A stretch of DNA of 64,000 bases from Toxonevra muliebris (Eukaryota; Arthropoda; Insecta; Diptera; Pallopteridae). Position 1 is the stretch's first letter. Every line of letters begins with the position of its first letter. The stretch is taken from contig OY829330.1 of NCBI GenBank assembly GCA_963691655.1, positions 1,240,001 to 1,304,000 of the forward strand, given 5' to 3'. Positions 1 through 10,776 of the stretch are shown piece by piece. The translations under genes and the position numbers were made by a program. The notes under the pieces were generated by a model that saw only the letters and a program-made list of their open reading frames with translations, was not told the DNA's origin and did not search any database.

Positions 1-190
1 ATTTAACAACGCATAGATTTTCAAAATATATATATACGCACTGTGGCGTGTTGCGCAATGCGAAATGTTTATTTCTATAAAATAAAGTGGATTACAAATC
101 AATTTATCCAATTTTAGGTTTCTTAAGTCTTTACTTACCGTGGTTCCGTCTCTTTTGGAATGCAATCAGCGAATGAAATTACTCGCTAAC
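1..190 (-). repeat. Dispersed repeat, inverted copy of 30.5-31.4 kb
   Basis: Read on the minus strand, this stretch matches 30510-30543 plus 31243-31400 almost base for base, including the words GAGACGGAACCACGG and CATTTCGCATTGCGCA. The plus-strand copy is interrupted by a 0.7-kb hAT-like insertion and this copy is not, so this is a paralogous empty site. The copy is cut by the window start. It contains an AATAAA-like signal and no coding capacity, which would fit an LTR or UTR piece of a larger element, but the element is not identified. Confidence 0.75.
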
Positions 191-318
191 TGAAGAGGGA
201 ATCACGGTTCACAATAGCAAATTCAATCATACATAAATTATAAATTCAAATTCTCAATACTTAAAAACAGCGTTGCATTAGGCGTTCTGCAACATCCGTG
301 TTAATCTTTAGGCCGGCA

Positions 319-896
319 TTAACTGCTGCGGAAGCTATTCGCTTCAACATATCCTGCATCCCCCTTTGAGTATGAGAGAGCAAACATATGTCGTCTGCGA
401 AGTCCAGGTCGCTTATTTTGTTTAGAATACCGAGTCTGATGCCGTCTCCGTTGGATATAGCTTATTTCATGATGATATCTGATACTATGTTGAAGAGCAT
501 GATAGTACGCAGCCATGTCTCACTCCGGTTTTGATGGCAATACTATCACTTGTAACACCTTGGTGTAGGACTGAACAACGTTCATCTGCATTAATGGTTT
601 TGACGAGCCTTATAAGTTTGTCCGGGATGCCTTTGCACTCCAGGGCCTCGGCCTCGTAAATAGCTGGGTGGTGGATGGTGTCGAATGCTTGCTTAAAGTC
701 TACAAACAGCAAATAAAGTGGTGATCTCCATTCATCTGTCTGCTAGACTATAATGCGTAGACTATTTATGTAATCAGTACACGCTCTGTTAGGCGTAAAA
801 CCTGCTTGCTCGCTTCGCAAATCTTTTTAAACTGCAATTGCAATGCGCTGGTGAAGTATATGCGCTATAACTTTGTTTATGGGGTCAAGAACAGGG
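319..896 (-). pseudogene. RTE-like LINE reverse transcriptase fragment
   Basis: The minus strand carries a decayed reverse transcriptase. The best open piece is 485-712, with the block LLFVDFKQAFD (RT domain 3 region), then GIPDKLIRLVKTI and GVRHGCVLS (the GVRQGCxLSP block). A shifted frame over 319-480 still shows an FADD catalytic-box equivalent followed by ICLLSH. Upstream (720-896) the frame reads a KVIAHILHQRI...EQAGF-like block with stops. The family copies RNA to DNA at the nicked target. The FVDF...AFD/GVRxGC/FADDICLLSH style resembles RTE-like LINEs with an 'endonuclease-reverse transcriptase' ORF. The fragment is 5' truncated and carries frameshifts and stops, so it is inactive. Another fragment of the same style lies at 12480-13065. 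Confidence 0.8.
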
Positions 897-900
897 TTGC

Positions 901-1431
901 CACGGCCCAAAAAATTTTGTAATCAAATTCTTCTAAAAATGTTAACAATTTGAAAAAAAAATTAAACAAACATGGGAAGACAGGGAATGCTTATATTTTT
1001 TTTATATTCCTTGGTTTATTTATATACATATTATTAATTTTGCAAATCTAAATAAGAAAAATAATATAAAATAAATGCACCGCTCCTAATTGGAGCATAG
1101 GGCGACAACTAGTTCTATCCACTGAAGCAAACAATGCGAATACGTAACTGTAAATTCAACATCGTAGGCATGGCGAAATTATAACAGGTGATAGAAGCGT
1201 TAACTCTGTCTTCTTCTCTAATTTTTTTTATATGACGATAATTTTAACTGTCAAAATCTTGTTTTTTTCTGTTTTCCATGCATTTCTTCTTGTGTTTTTG
1301 ACAATTACGATTTTTAGCAACAAAGTAGCGTGTTGTTACTGTTTTGTTGTACTTGTTGTAGTCCTGCTACCACCATTTAAAATCCGCCTTGATCGTAGGC
1401 ATCGCTGCATCGTCACATCGCATCGTATTAC
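901..1431. other. No gene seen; AT-rich
   Basis: AT-rich sequence without a credible reading frame. The only curiosity is the 17-mer AAGACAGGGAATGCTTA (about 973-989), which recurs at about 10577-10593 beside LINE-B. Confidence 0.6.
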
Positions 1432-2497
1432 TCATTAGTAATCGTTTATTGCGTGCTTCTCTGCAAATTCAATTATGCATTCAGATGATCGCGTGCTCTA
1501 TATTGTACTAATTGTTTTTAATCGATTAAATTTTTGTGAATAAATTAATTATTTCCTATTTTAGTATTTACATTGAAATCAATAAAATTAAATACTTCAA
1601 TTAAAAAAAATTTGCAAATAAAATAATTTTTAAATACATTCATATGAAAAATCTGTTAATTTTCTTCAGTTAAGCATTTGTATGGAATCTATGTGGACCG
1701 ACTGCTCAAATAACTATAAATTCAAATGAAAAAAAAAATTTTGTTTGTATAATTTCGAAAATTTCCTATGACAATGCCGATTAATAATCATGCGATGCCA
1801 CGATGCCGATTACTACTTGTAAATGCGTAAACGATTATGTGAGAATATGAAGGCATCGTTGTATTAGTCAAATACGTATTTATACCTGTACTCGTATGAT
1901 GCCGTACTCACTCGTGCAGCTCTCTAGTACCTACCATATTTTACCTTAAAGAACAGGATATTTTTTATTTTTAATAAGTTACGCTAAAAATTGCTGACAT
2001 ATATCTGTGGCAATAAGGAATAACAGCTAAACTCAAAAGTTGACTAAAAACCTGTTGCGTATTTTTCATTATAAAACCCAAAATATTGAAAATCCTTAAA
2101 TATTTATTGGAGTTTAATTAATAAAAAACTATGGAGACTGCTAAATTGCAAAAAATTTTTGAAAACTTTCACTTTAATTGAATATTTCTTGGGCTAGAAT
2201 TTAATAGTTTTTAAGGGCTTTAATTTGGTGAAAAATAAAAATGCATTTAGGGGGGTAGAACTTTGAGTAACAGACTTCACTAGTAAAATATGACTTCAGA
2301 GATGTATAACATTTAAGAAGGAAGTGTTATACTTGTCAAGACGTTTACCACAAGGTGCCATTTATTAAAATCGGACATCAAATACCAATGTTATGATGAA
2401 AAAATCATTTTGGCTGTTTTTAGGGTGTTTCAAAATTTTTTTTTTTTTGGTTTCGAGATACTCTCCACATAAGCTTTCAAATAGGGGGTAGACTTTT
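1432..2497 (+). repeat. Dispersed repeat R, copy A
   Basis: About 1.07 kb of noncoding AT-rich sequence that recurs, in the same orientation and order, at 14686-14757 plus 21150-21968. Shared blocks include ATCGCGTGCTCTATATTG, GCATTTGTATGGAATCTATG, CATGCGATGCCACGATGCCG, CTCTCTAGTACCTACCATAT and GAGATACTCTCCACATAAGC. Copy A is uninterrupted; copy B is split by a 6.4-kb Harbinger plus LINE insertion. I see no ORF or terminal inverted repeats, so the class (solo LTR, Helitron-like or UTR of an LTR element) is unknown. Confidence 0.85.
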
Positions 2498-2523
2498 CAA
2501 ACTTTTTTTTTTGTTTGGGGACC

Positions 2524-2804
2524 GACCCGCTCTAATGAGCAGTTGGTGCGTCGATTTTTTCCTTATGTTCACGGTGAGAAATTATATGCATGACTAAAAA
2601 TTAACACCAAAAAATAATTTATAATTTCAAATGCCTTTGGTAACATGCAATAAATACATTTAAATAAATGCATTGGAAGCATACCTTTTGTTAAAGTTTT
2701 TTAAGTTTTTTATTTGTCATTTGACGGCTTTTAGGTTTATTTTTATACAGTGTATGACAATTACTCTGCGCTCACCAATACAATCTCATTTTCAATTTTG
2801 CCGA
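2524..2804 (+). mobile_element. Diverged copy of hAT-like MITE
   Basis: About 280 bp closely matching the interior and right end of the MITE at 24128-24490: shared blocks include GAGAAATTATAT, CAAATGCCTTTGGTAACATG, ATTGGAAGCATACCTTTTGT, CATTTGACGGCTTTTAGG and the end ATTTTCAATTTTGCCGACC. The intact CAGTGGTCGGCA left terminus is missing, and the right end breaks off after TTGCCGACC, where the next element begins. It looks like an older, end-damaged copy. Confidence 0.75.
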
Positions 2805-3666
2805 CCCAACAAACAGAAAAAACAAATTCCCTAACCTTTGAGAAATTTATAATTCTCAAGTTGATATCCAACATGATTCTCCAATCGATATCAAATATTT
2901 TTTTCAACATTCGCTTTCAAGTTGAGATATATTTGAGAAAATATTTACATATTTTATTATGGAAACGCTGCTATTGGATTTGCAAAAAATATGTATCTGG
3001 CATTGATTGTGAATAAGATGTTTTTCGACAAAAGTGAAGTGGAAAAAGGAAGAAAATGAAGTGAAAATAATTTTTGCGAAAAACTTTAATTTTAAAAATA
3101 AAAAATTAAAAAGTGAAATAAGGCAGGAAGTGGACTTATTGTCGGAGCGCTCAAAGCTGCCGAAACTTTGATGCTAGAGCCTTGCACTGCAACTGCCAAC
3201 CTAAATTGTTTACTCTCAAGTGATATTAAATAGACTGAATTTGTTACTTTTTTAAAAGTTCTAATTTTACTATGTGTAATTGAAGTGTTAAAACAAAATG
3301 CCACTTGTGATAAGAAATTGTTAAAATTTTATGTAGCTTTTGAAGTCAAAAAGCCAAGAAATAAAAAAATCATTTAAAATTTCGTTTTAATTTTGGTGTT
3401 TCAATTAAATAAAAATAATTATTGCTTATGGCAATACTGTAAATTTCCTTTGAGACCAATTGGAGAATTACGTTAGATCAAGTTAAGAACTACAATTTTC
3501 TCAAGTTGATAACTATAATTATTACCATACAAAAAAATGCCCTTTTTGTTGAGAATGTTATAGTACATCAATGGAGATGCTATTGAGAATAAAGTTTGGA
3601 GATTTGAGAAAGGTATTTGATATCAACTTCACCTCAAGTTGATCTCAAACCTAAATGTTTGTTGGG
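2805..3666. mobile_element. Inverted-terminal-repeat element (CCCAACAAACA)
   Basis: The ends CCCAACAAACA (2805-2815) and TGTTTGTTGGG (3656-3666) are exact inverted repeats. Inside them lie imperfectly inverted blocks rich in CTCAAGTTGATATC-type words. The roughly 860-bp interior shows no transposase. No clear target duplication is visible, because the left end abuts another damaged element. Probably a non-autonomous DNA transposon of unresolved superfamily. Confidence 0.55.
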
Positions 3667-5103
3667 CTGCTCTAAATACTTCTACCACGTGTATTGGTTT
3701 CAATCAAAAATTTCATGAATGTGTTTTGGTTACACCCAGTGTTGCCATATTTTTTTGGACAAAAACTGTAAAAAAGGAAAAACTTTTTTGGAAAAAACCA
3801 CCGTAACCTATAAAAACGAAAAAAACTAAAATTTCTATGGGAGAAGTTGCTCGGTCACTTGCCTATCATTCCACTACACATACAAAATTCAATAGGTCCA
3901 ATAATATAAAAGTGTCTCTATTTCGCATGTTTGGGAGATGCTATGCCTTCTTGACCGAGACAGACATCTTAATCCTATCAGTTCTGACAAACCTAATGCA
4001 ATAATGGTACAATATTTGGAAAAAATTATGTGTCCGCAAGCACTCACAGTAGAAGTGAAACTATGTTGTTTATTAGAAAACATTTATAAAACATTCTGTT
4101 GAAGTTTTTGCAGTTCTTTCTCTCTATTTTGTTGTTGCTTTTCTTCTGTTGATACGCAAATGCGGCAGTCAACTACAAAAATAACACACTTCTAGTTAAC
4201 TTTTATAACCTAACTGTAAGCTAACTACAATGTAATGCAGAACTTCCCCAAAATCAATGCATGCATATTCTATGCAGTGAATTTGTTGTTTTTGACATAT
4301 ACTCTCATATCTGTTCAAAGAGCATTTAACTGTTTTTTTTTTTTGTCTTTGCAATTTTGTGCATTGTGAAAACAAAATCATTGCTCAGTCTTGTACGTTT
4401 GCAGTTAAGTGAGGTTAAAGAGTGGATTTGTTTTTTATTGAATTTGAAAAATTTTATATAAAAACAATTTTTGATATGTTCCATTAATATTGAAATATAT
4501 TGAAATAGGAATTATATGTATACTAACATAGCAAGAAAATTTATTCCTTTTTTTGATTGAAGAGATTTAATTTTGTATATAATTTTTTTTGTATTTTTTC
4601 CTTAAGCTAACTATAAATTAGATAACTTTTAGCCAACTAACTAACTTAAAGTTAGTTGAGAAATCATGCAGAGTCGGAAAATTGACTACTGCCTAGGACA
4701 TCGTAATTTTAAAATAGTCAGTTGGCTCCATTAAAAATAATCCAAGTATCAACCACCTTTAATTGCGAAATAATTAGATTGAAGTGCATTAATAGTTAGC
4801 TGAGTTGCCGGTAGGGCAGAAACAAGACGTAGTACACATACATATGTAATACAAGAGAAGAAAGCTCCGCTATATGCAATAAAGCACATAAAAAACAAAA
4901 TGCGAAGAGTCGACTCTCTGTTTCATTGTATGTAGCCAAATAACAACTGCATAACTTCCGATTTTTCGCGTGACTGTTGAAGCTTTTGCACTCTTCCTCT
5001 TTCTATTTTCCAAAGCTTTTTTTCTGTTGATATTCTCTACATTTATCGGCATAATTATGACGTAGCTCACGTACATAACAGTGACAGCGACTTTGACGAG
5101 AAT
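3667..5103. other. No gene seen
   Basis: About 1.4 kb without a recognisable protein. A 9-bp-arm palindrome (AACTAACTT A AAGTTAGTT, 4639-4657) and loosely related words near 4195-4230 could be the ends of a decayed inverted-repeat element, but the pairing is weak. The short open frames here are low complexity and match nothing I recognise. Confidence 0.5.
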
Positions 5104-5770
5104 CATGGCAAACATTGGTGGCCCTAGCCAGAGTAGGAGAGTGCTCCTGAGTAAAGTTAGACAGTCAGTACTGATGTACGCGGCTCCTATATGGGGGACA
5201 GCCCTGCGTCAAAAAAACATATACCAAGAAGGCGAAAGCAGTTTTTAGGCTAAGTGCCAATAGAGTTGCTTGTGCTTTTAGGACAGTGTCGCACGAAGCG
5301 ATAGGTATTATATCTGGCATTATGCCGCCGGACATAATGGCTTCGGAGCTGAGCAGAGTCTACAACAAAGCGAAAAGAATGAACCGGCGGCTAACGGCAG
5401 ACGAACGCAAAGAGGAGAGAAAGACGAGCCTCGAGGAGTGGCAAACACAATGGGACGCGGCAGAAAAAGGAAGGTGGACTCATAGGCTCATCAGGAGCGT
5501 GCATGCTTGGCTCGATAGAAGATACGGCGAGACGGACTTTTACTTGACGCAGTTTTTGACGGTTGATGGCGGTTTCAGGGAGTACCTCCTCAGATTTGGT
5601 CATGATGATGCGACGAGTTGCACCTTCTGCAGCAATGATGGTGAAAACGCAGAGCATATCTTTTTTTCTTGTTCGAGATATGAAAAGCAAAGAACGACCA
5701 TAGAGAGGTTAATAAACGAAAAGATGACACCTGTTATGTGCCTGACTTGAATGGCTACAGCTTGGTGTGG
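5104..5770 (+). pseudogene. R1-like LINE ORF2 C-terminus
   Basis: The plus strand encodes the post-RT tail of an R1-type ORF2. It starts in the MANIGGP block (5104), shifts frame near 5220-5285, then stays open 5286-5750 (154 aa). Visible landmarks are a VLMYAAPIWG-like segment, KGRWTHRLI, GETDFYLTQFLT and a Cys-His knuckle CTFCSNDGENAEHIFFSC (C-x2-C-x8-H-x4-C). The same blocks, in the same order, occur in the minus-strand copies at 6379-7260 and 45958-46806, which fixes the family. The RT domain is absent (5' truncation), so only a fragment of the retrotransposition enzyme remains. It lies tail-to-tail with the next element. Confidence 0.85.
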
Positions 5771-6174
5771 CAGAGGTGGCACGGTGGTCGGCTCGGCTGC
5801 TCGTCGGATGAGGTGGTTCTTGCCACTCAGACTGTCCAGCAGACACTCACAGAAAAAGATTTTTCATCCGTCGTGCTATAAAAAAAAATCTTATTTAAAA
5901 ATGAAATTTTAGATTTAATAGATAAATAGAAAGAGTTAGAGAAAAAAAGAACAAATACGTCCACATTGATTCCATGCTACCCTAATTGCCTGCATTCATC
6001 CCCACATTCACCATTTACTAGCACTCAACCCGATTCACCTAGATGTCACACTCAGTCGCTCATCCCACATACATTCACACGCCTATCAACCCGCGATTAG
6101 TCTAGCACTCACTCATACTAATGTCACTCAAAATACACAAATACATATCGTCCGACACAACGTCCGTCAGCAGG

Positions 6175-6176
<2 letters not shown>
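5771..6176. other. LINE 3' UTR remnant, then no gene
   Basis: The first 110 bp are probably 3' UTR of the preceding R1-like fragment, ending in an A-run near 5880. The remainder is CA/TC-rich (many ACTCA and CACAT words) with no coding signal. Confidence 0.5.
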
Positions 6177-6208
<32 letters not shown>

Positions 6209-7262
6209 GAGGAGTAAAAGCATTAAAAGCCAAAAGTCAGTGCGGGACTTTCACCCGCCAAACATCTCCTCTCGTCCGACGGAAAGCTCCTCCCGGAACC
6301 ACCGTTAGGTATTTCGTCGGGAGGCCGCCTGAGCATTTCTGCTCAATCGTCAGTAATTATTTTGGTCGGTCAAGTTTGTTACCGTCCACGCTGCATATAT
6401 CTGTGACGCTCAATTAATCGAAGCGTTTTCATCACTTTGACTGCTGCTGCTTGAACAGATTGCCACTTCTGAGGTGTATCGCACATATGGGGCACCATGT
6501 TCGTTGTTGTTGGGGCTTCGCCGAATGCTTCAGTGATTTCAGCTCTCTCCTTAGTGAAGCGGGGACAGTGTAAAATGACATGTCGAGCGTCTTCAATTTC
6601 GTAGGGGCAGTTAGGGCAAAACGGATCGTCCTCGTGTTTAAAGCGATGGAGATATTGCTTAAAACATCCATGCCCACTCAGTAACTGCGTCAGATAGAAG
6701 TCGACTTCTCCATGCTTGCGGTCTACCCATCTATCGAGAAAAGGAATCAAGGAAAACGTCCATCTCCCCTTCTCAGATCTTTCCCACTTTTGCTGCCATT
6801 CATGCATACTGCGTCTTCTCTCATCTATTTTCGATGCTCCTGGACCCATTGTGTACATGCGCTGGAGTTCGCGCGCCAATAAATCTATTGGTAGCATACC
6901 CGCAATAACCAATATCGCGTCATCAGACACTGTACGAAAGCCGCTGGCCACTCGAAGTGCACTCAGACGATATGTCGCCCGGATGCCCGACATGTACGTG
7001 GCCTTATACGTTGCGTAAACCCAAATCGGAGCAGCGTAGAGAACGATGGAAGCTGTCACTGCTGCCAGCAACTTCCGTTTACTTGCGCGTGGTCCACCTA
7101 TATTCGCCATAATACGTGATAGGGCTCCATTTACTTTTGCAGCTTTATCATTCACAGCAGTCAGATGATCCTTAAAGGACATTCGAGTGTCGATACGTAC
7201 TCCAAGGTATCTGATATGCGACAGGAGCAGTCCCTCCCCATCTGCAGCTAAATCTAGCATAC
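6177..7262 (-). mobile_element. 5'-truncated R1-like LINE
   Basis: A minus-strand LINE: poly-A tail (poly-T on the plus strand, about 6177-6205), a 3' UTR starting ...CTCCTCGTT and an ORF2 C-terminus. The 3' UTR is clearly related to that of LINE-D at 45780-45957: both contain ACGAGGAG, CCACCGTTAGGTATT and GCTCAATCGTCAGTA. It is truncated at its 5' end near 7262, as usual for target-primed integration. No target duplication was identified. Confidence 0.88.
6379..7260 (-). pseudogene. R1-like ORF2 C-terminal region (293 aa)
   Basis: An uninterrupted 293-codon frame covering the end of the RT domain and the post-RT tail of an R1-clade ORF2. Residues 17-25 read IRYLGVRID (RT end), 29-36 contain SFKDHLTA, then IMANIGGPR, VLYAAPIW, YRLSALRVAS, SEKGRWTFSL, GEVDFYLTQLLSGHGCFKQ and a zinc-knuckle-like CPNCPYEIEDARHVILHC. 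The endonuclease and the YADD-containing RT core are absent, so this is a dead 5'-truncated copy despite being open. It is about 60% similar by eye to 45958-46806 over its length (estimated, not computed). Confidence 0.88.
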
Positions 7263-7714
7263 AGCCATGAATAATACCACTGCTCCGGGTCTTGGTATTA
7301 TTCCCAAGTTTTGCTGGTAAGTCCGTCTTTAGTCAATGTCCGTCCACACGTCCACTCGTAGAGTGTGGCACCTACACCAGCCGTGACTACACTTCAGTTG
7401 CTCATAATGCCTTGTATTGTCATTCTAAACGTTGCATTCAACGCATATGCAAGAATACATATGCACTCAAAAAAATATATGTATTTCGGTACATGTGTTT
7501 TTATTAAAACAATTCAGAACAATAAATAAATACAAAATTAAAGATAAAAAAAAAAATGTTATGTTATAAATATTATATTTAAATTATCATATTAACTATT
7601 TTTATCTAAATCATTATTATTATTGTATTATTATGTAAAAATTTGATGAGATATTTATATGAGTAATATCATAAAAAAAAAATAAGTAAAAGAAAGTCAA
7701 GTTTTAAAATATGC
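7263..7714. other. No gene seen
   Basis: AT-rich sequence with TTA/ATT runs; no recognisable protein or repeat. Confidence 0.5.
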
Positions 7715-7781
7715 ACCAGTGGGGATTTGAACTCGAGGTAGCTGGGACTCCAGTCTAGCACTCTGTCACTAGGCCACCGAC
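7715..7781 (-). tRNA. tRNA-like sequence (pseudo-tRNA or SINE head)
   Basis: On the minus strand the 67-nt stretch has an A-box-like TGGCCTAGTGACAGAGTG and a B-box-like GAGTTCAAATCC, followed by CCCACTGGT. The 5' GTCGGTG and 3' CACTGGT can pair over seven positions if G-U pairs are allowed. The anticodon arm does not fold cleanly and the element is short for a tRNA, so a functional tRNA is unlikely. It is probably a decayed tRNA gene or the head of a SINE whose body is not recognisable. Confidence 0.4.
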
Positions 7782-9238
7782 AGTATTCAAAAAAAAAAAA
7801 TCAAATATTTGCAACAATTTTTTTTGTTTTTGTTAATTTATGGGTGCTCTCTTTTCTGAAAAAGCACACACAAAGGCATACATATAAAGGTAATTTTTCT
7901 TTACAACTCACCGCTTTCGTCGTTCTCTTTGGATGTTGGCGCCAGCATGCAGCAGATCGAAGACGAAGACCTGTGGGAACGTATGAAAATGGACCGAACA
8001 ATTTATTAAGGGGAACAGAAAAAAGAGCATAGCACAACCACTCTCACTCAATTATTTTTCTATATGTATGTGCATATGCTTTGATCTGATTTTTAGTTTT
8101 GTTTCTTATCTTGTCTTTCTTTGATTATTTGTCATGAATATGTAATTTTTGTTGCTAATATTTTTTTTTTTCTTTTATAATATAAATTTTTTTTTTTTTT
8201 TTTTTTGCCTCGCTCTTTGGCGTATATGTATTGGGTATAAATATTTAAAAATGATAAGAATTTCTTCTTATTGTTTTGTGCTATGTTCAAAAGGTACACA
8301 TGTATGTTCATATATATTCTTTCTTTCTGTTGGCTCTCTTCGGAGTTCACTTTGCACTACTTCACTATACACTTGTGATCCCCTTCTTTAAGGTCGTTGA
8401 CCTCACCAGCTGTTTTGAATTTATTCGCTTGCGCCTACCCAGCAAAGCAGCTTGAGGCCCTATAATTTTCCTGTTGAAAAATAACCAAAAACCATTTTTA
8501 TTTTTTTTTTAGGATATATATATATTTTTTTTCTTTACCTCAAGCCTTTCTGCATTAGGTTTTTCTCCTCTAGCTCTAGCCTTTGAGAACTGTCCTTGAT
8601 TCCATGTATATGTATATTTACCTCTATATACCTATGCGGGGTTAACGTCTGTCGCCAATTAGAATTTATCTGAACTTTCTGTTGCTAGGTGTATTTTCCT
8701 AATGATCCTACCTAGGTACCTTTCATACATAGAGACGGTTTAGTGATACTGTTTGCTGAATCCTTATTATGCTAAGTAACACGACCCGATTGCAGTCAGT
8801 CAGATCGTTGGTTCTCTCCACATTCGCATACTCATTCTACTACTTAAGCACTGACCCTAAGTAGCCCATGCGCATATGCAAGGTATTATTTCGTTAGGGA
8901 TTTTTGTGTACGCATTATTTGATGTTGGCTGGTTACCACTACTACCTAATTTTTATTTTGGGATTTTGTAGAGCAGACTGTCGTTACACACCCGATAACA
9001 TTGTGAGTCACATGCAATCGAGATTGATGTGGATTGAGATGAAAGAATGGTCCACAATAGCGCTCCAGGAGCTCAGAAAGAAAGATCGGATCTTCTTACC
9101 TTCATCCGGAGAACCAAATGGTTCAATAAAGACATTACCTGGACTGCTGACTAAAACCGAGGTTAGAGACGTGCCTCATCCTGGCAATTAAATGAGGGTA
9201 ATCACAATGAACAATTAAGTCTCCGAGTGGAAGTGCGG
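7782..9238. other. No gene recognised
   Basis: Mostly T-rich noncoding sequence. One 95-codon open stretch (8904-9191, +) has an intron-like TTTTGTAG before a non-repetitive coding-looking segment (about 8974-9191), but it matches no family I recognise and could be an unidentified element or chance. Confidence 0.35.
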
Positions 9239-9267
9239 GTATATATATATATATATATATATATACA
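9239..9267. repeat. (AT)n microsatellite
   Basis: A pure AT dinucleotide run directly left of the Tc1/mariner element; a short TA run also follows its right end (10515-10526). Such tracts offer repeated TA target sites. Confidence 0.9.
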
Positions 9268-10515
9268 TAAGGAGTGAGATTGAAAAAATCTTACCATACG
9301 TGTTACCTAATAATTTTTTTTTGGGTGCAAAATTTAAAAATTTCTTTGATCCACTTATCTTTCAAAAATATTGTTAGTTATTTTTAATGACAAACATGTT
9401 GATTTATTGTGAGTATTGATGATGAGTGAAGAAAAAGAAGTACGTCTTAAAATTATTAAAAATTTTCAAAAAAAATCCAAAATGGTCCAACAAAAAATTG
9501 GCCAAAGAATTGAAGGTCTGCCGTCAAACTGTTTCCAATGTTATTAAACAGTTTCAGGAGAATTTGACCATCGGATAGGAAACCTGGTTCGGGAAGAAAA
9601 TAAGGACCATATGATATTGGGAAAGCCAAGAAAATAGAAAGCATATTGAAAAGATCTCCAAACACATCTGGTAAAAAAGCTGTCCGGTTAGCCCAGTGCT
9701 CTGACTATTTGGTGCGAAAAGTTAAATCCAATGCAGGTTTAAAAACATACAAAGTCCAAAAAGTACCAGACAGGAATGCTGCAAAAAATTTAGACGCCAA
9801 AAGTAGCGCTCGAAAATTTAAATCGAATTTCATACAAAAATATTCATGTTGTATAATGGACGGGCTAAAATTTTTATGTTGCTGATGCTCGAGGAAATGT
9901 CGAAGAACAATTTAGAATCCAAAAGCAGACAAAATTTCCTAAAAAATTCCAGGTATAGCAAGCTATATGCAGTTGCGGCAAAAGAAGCAAATCATTTGTT
10001 ACAGTGGGTTCTATAAATACCAAAATATACATCAAAGAATGTTTGAAAAAAATACTTCTTCCTTTCATAAGAGAGCACAATGTGTCCACATATTTTTGGC
10101 CAGATTTGGCATCATGTCACTACGGCTACGGCAAGAAAGCTCTGGAGTGGTACCAAAGTAATAACATAGTTTTTGTACCAATCCCCCAAATTGTCCGGAG
10201 CTAAGACCAGTGGAGAGATATTGTGCTCTCGTGAAAAGAAACTTAAAGAGCACAAAAAAGGTGTCCCAAAATATCGAAGATTTTAAAAGGAGATGGGCAA
10301 ACTGTTCCAAAAAGGTGTCTGAAACAACTATCAAATCTCTAATGGAAGGCTTACCAAAAAAGGTTCACGAGTTCATAAATAGTGGTTAGAACTATAAAAG
10401 TTATATTTTTTGTAAAATATTGTCAATTAAACAAAAGAAATCAAAAGTCTAAGATCAACCGTTTAAAGATTATTGAATTTTATATATGTTTAGATTTTTT
10501 CGATCTCACTCCTTA
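9268..10515 (+). mobile_element. Tc1/mariner element (DD37E-type)
   Basis: Terminal inverted repeats of about 24 bp: the left end reads TAAGGAGTGAGATTG followed by A6 and TCT, and the right end is its complement with one difference (T/C). The roughly 1.25-kb element lies inside an (AT)n tract, fitting TA target use. It encloses one decayed transposase frame. Confidence 0.85.
9422..10389 (+). pseudogene. Tc1/mariner transposase, frameshifted
   Basis: The reading frame begins MSEEKEVRLK (9422), shifts within the N-terminal helix-turn-helix (a CRQTVSNVIKQF block can be read near 9510-9560), and is next open at 9646-9885 with LKRSPNTSGKKAVRLAQ. Further on, YWPDLASCHYG-type (about 10100) and PNCPELRPVER-type blocks (about 10190-10220) carry the second Asp and the final Glu. 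Allowing for indels, the Asp-to-Glu spacing suggests about 37 residues, the DD37E group, rather than the DD34D of classic mariners; a small indel makes this copy ambiguous. The transposase would cut and paste the element at TA. At least three frameshifts make it non-functional. Confidence 0.8.
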
Positions 10516-10776
10516 TATATATATATGTATATTCGCACACGCCTTCCAAACCTAATCTAACCTATATAGTAGTAATAAGACAGGGAATGCTTAATTAGGG
10601 GTTACCGGCGGACCCGGCGATTTGAAGCTGTCAAAGGAAGCAACAGCAAACCTAATCGCATCTTCATTAGCCACTGTCCTGGCAGCCCACCAGTTACGCT
10701 GCGAAACTGTCGAAACTAACCCTCCCCGCTTCCACAAAAAAAGAGACCTAATTGCCCGAAAAGTGAGATTCCAGCA

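Noticed and set aside
4195..4660. A MITE with ends built of GTTAACT/AGTTAG words
   Set aside because: The inverted pairing is short and imperfect, and no target duplication could be seen; noted only as a weak possibility.
8149..8391. A small Phe-rich frame resembling a membrane peptide
   Set aside because: Made by poly-T runs; no supporting signal.
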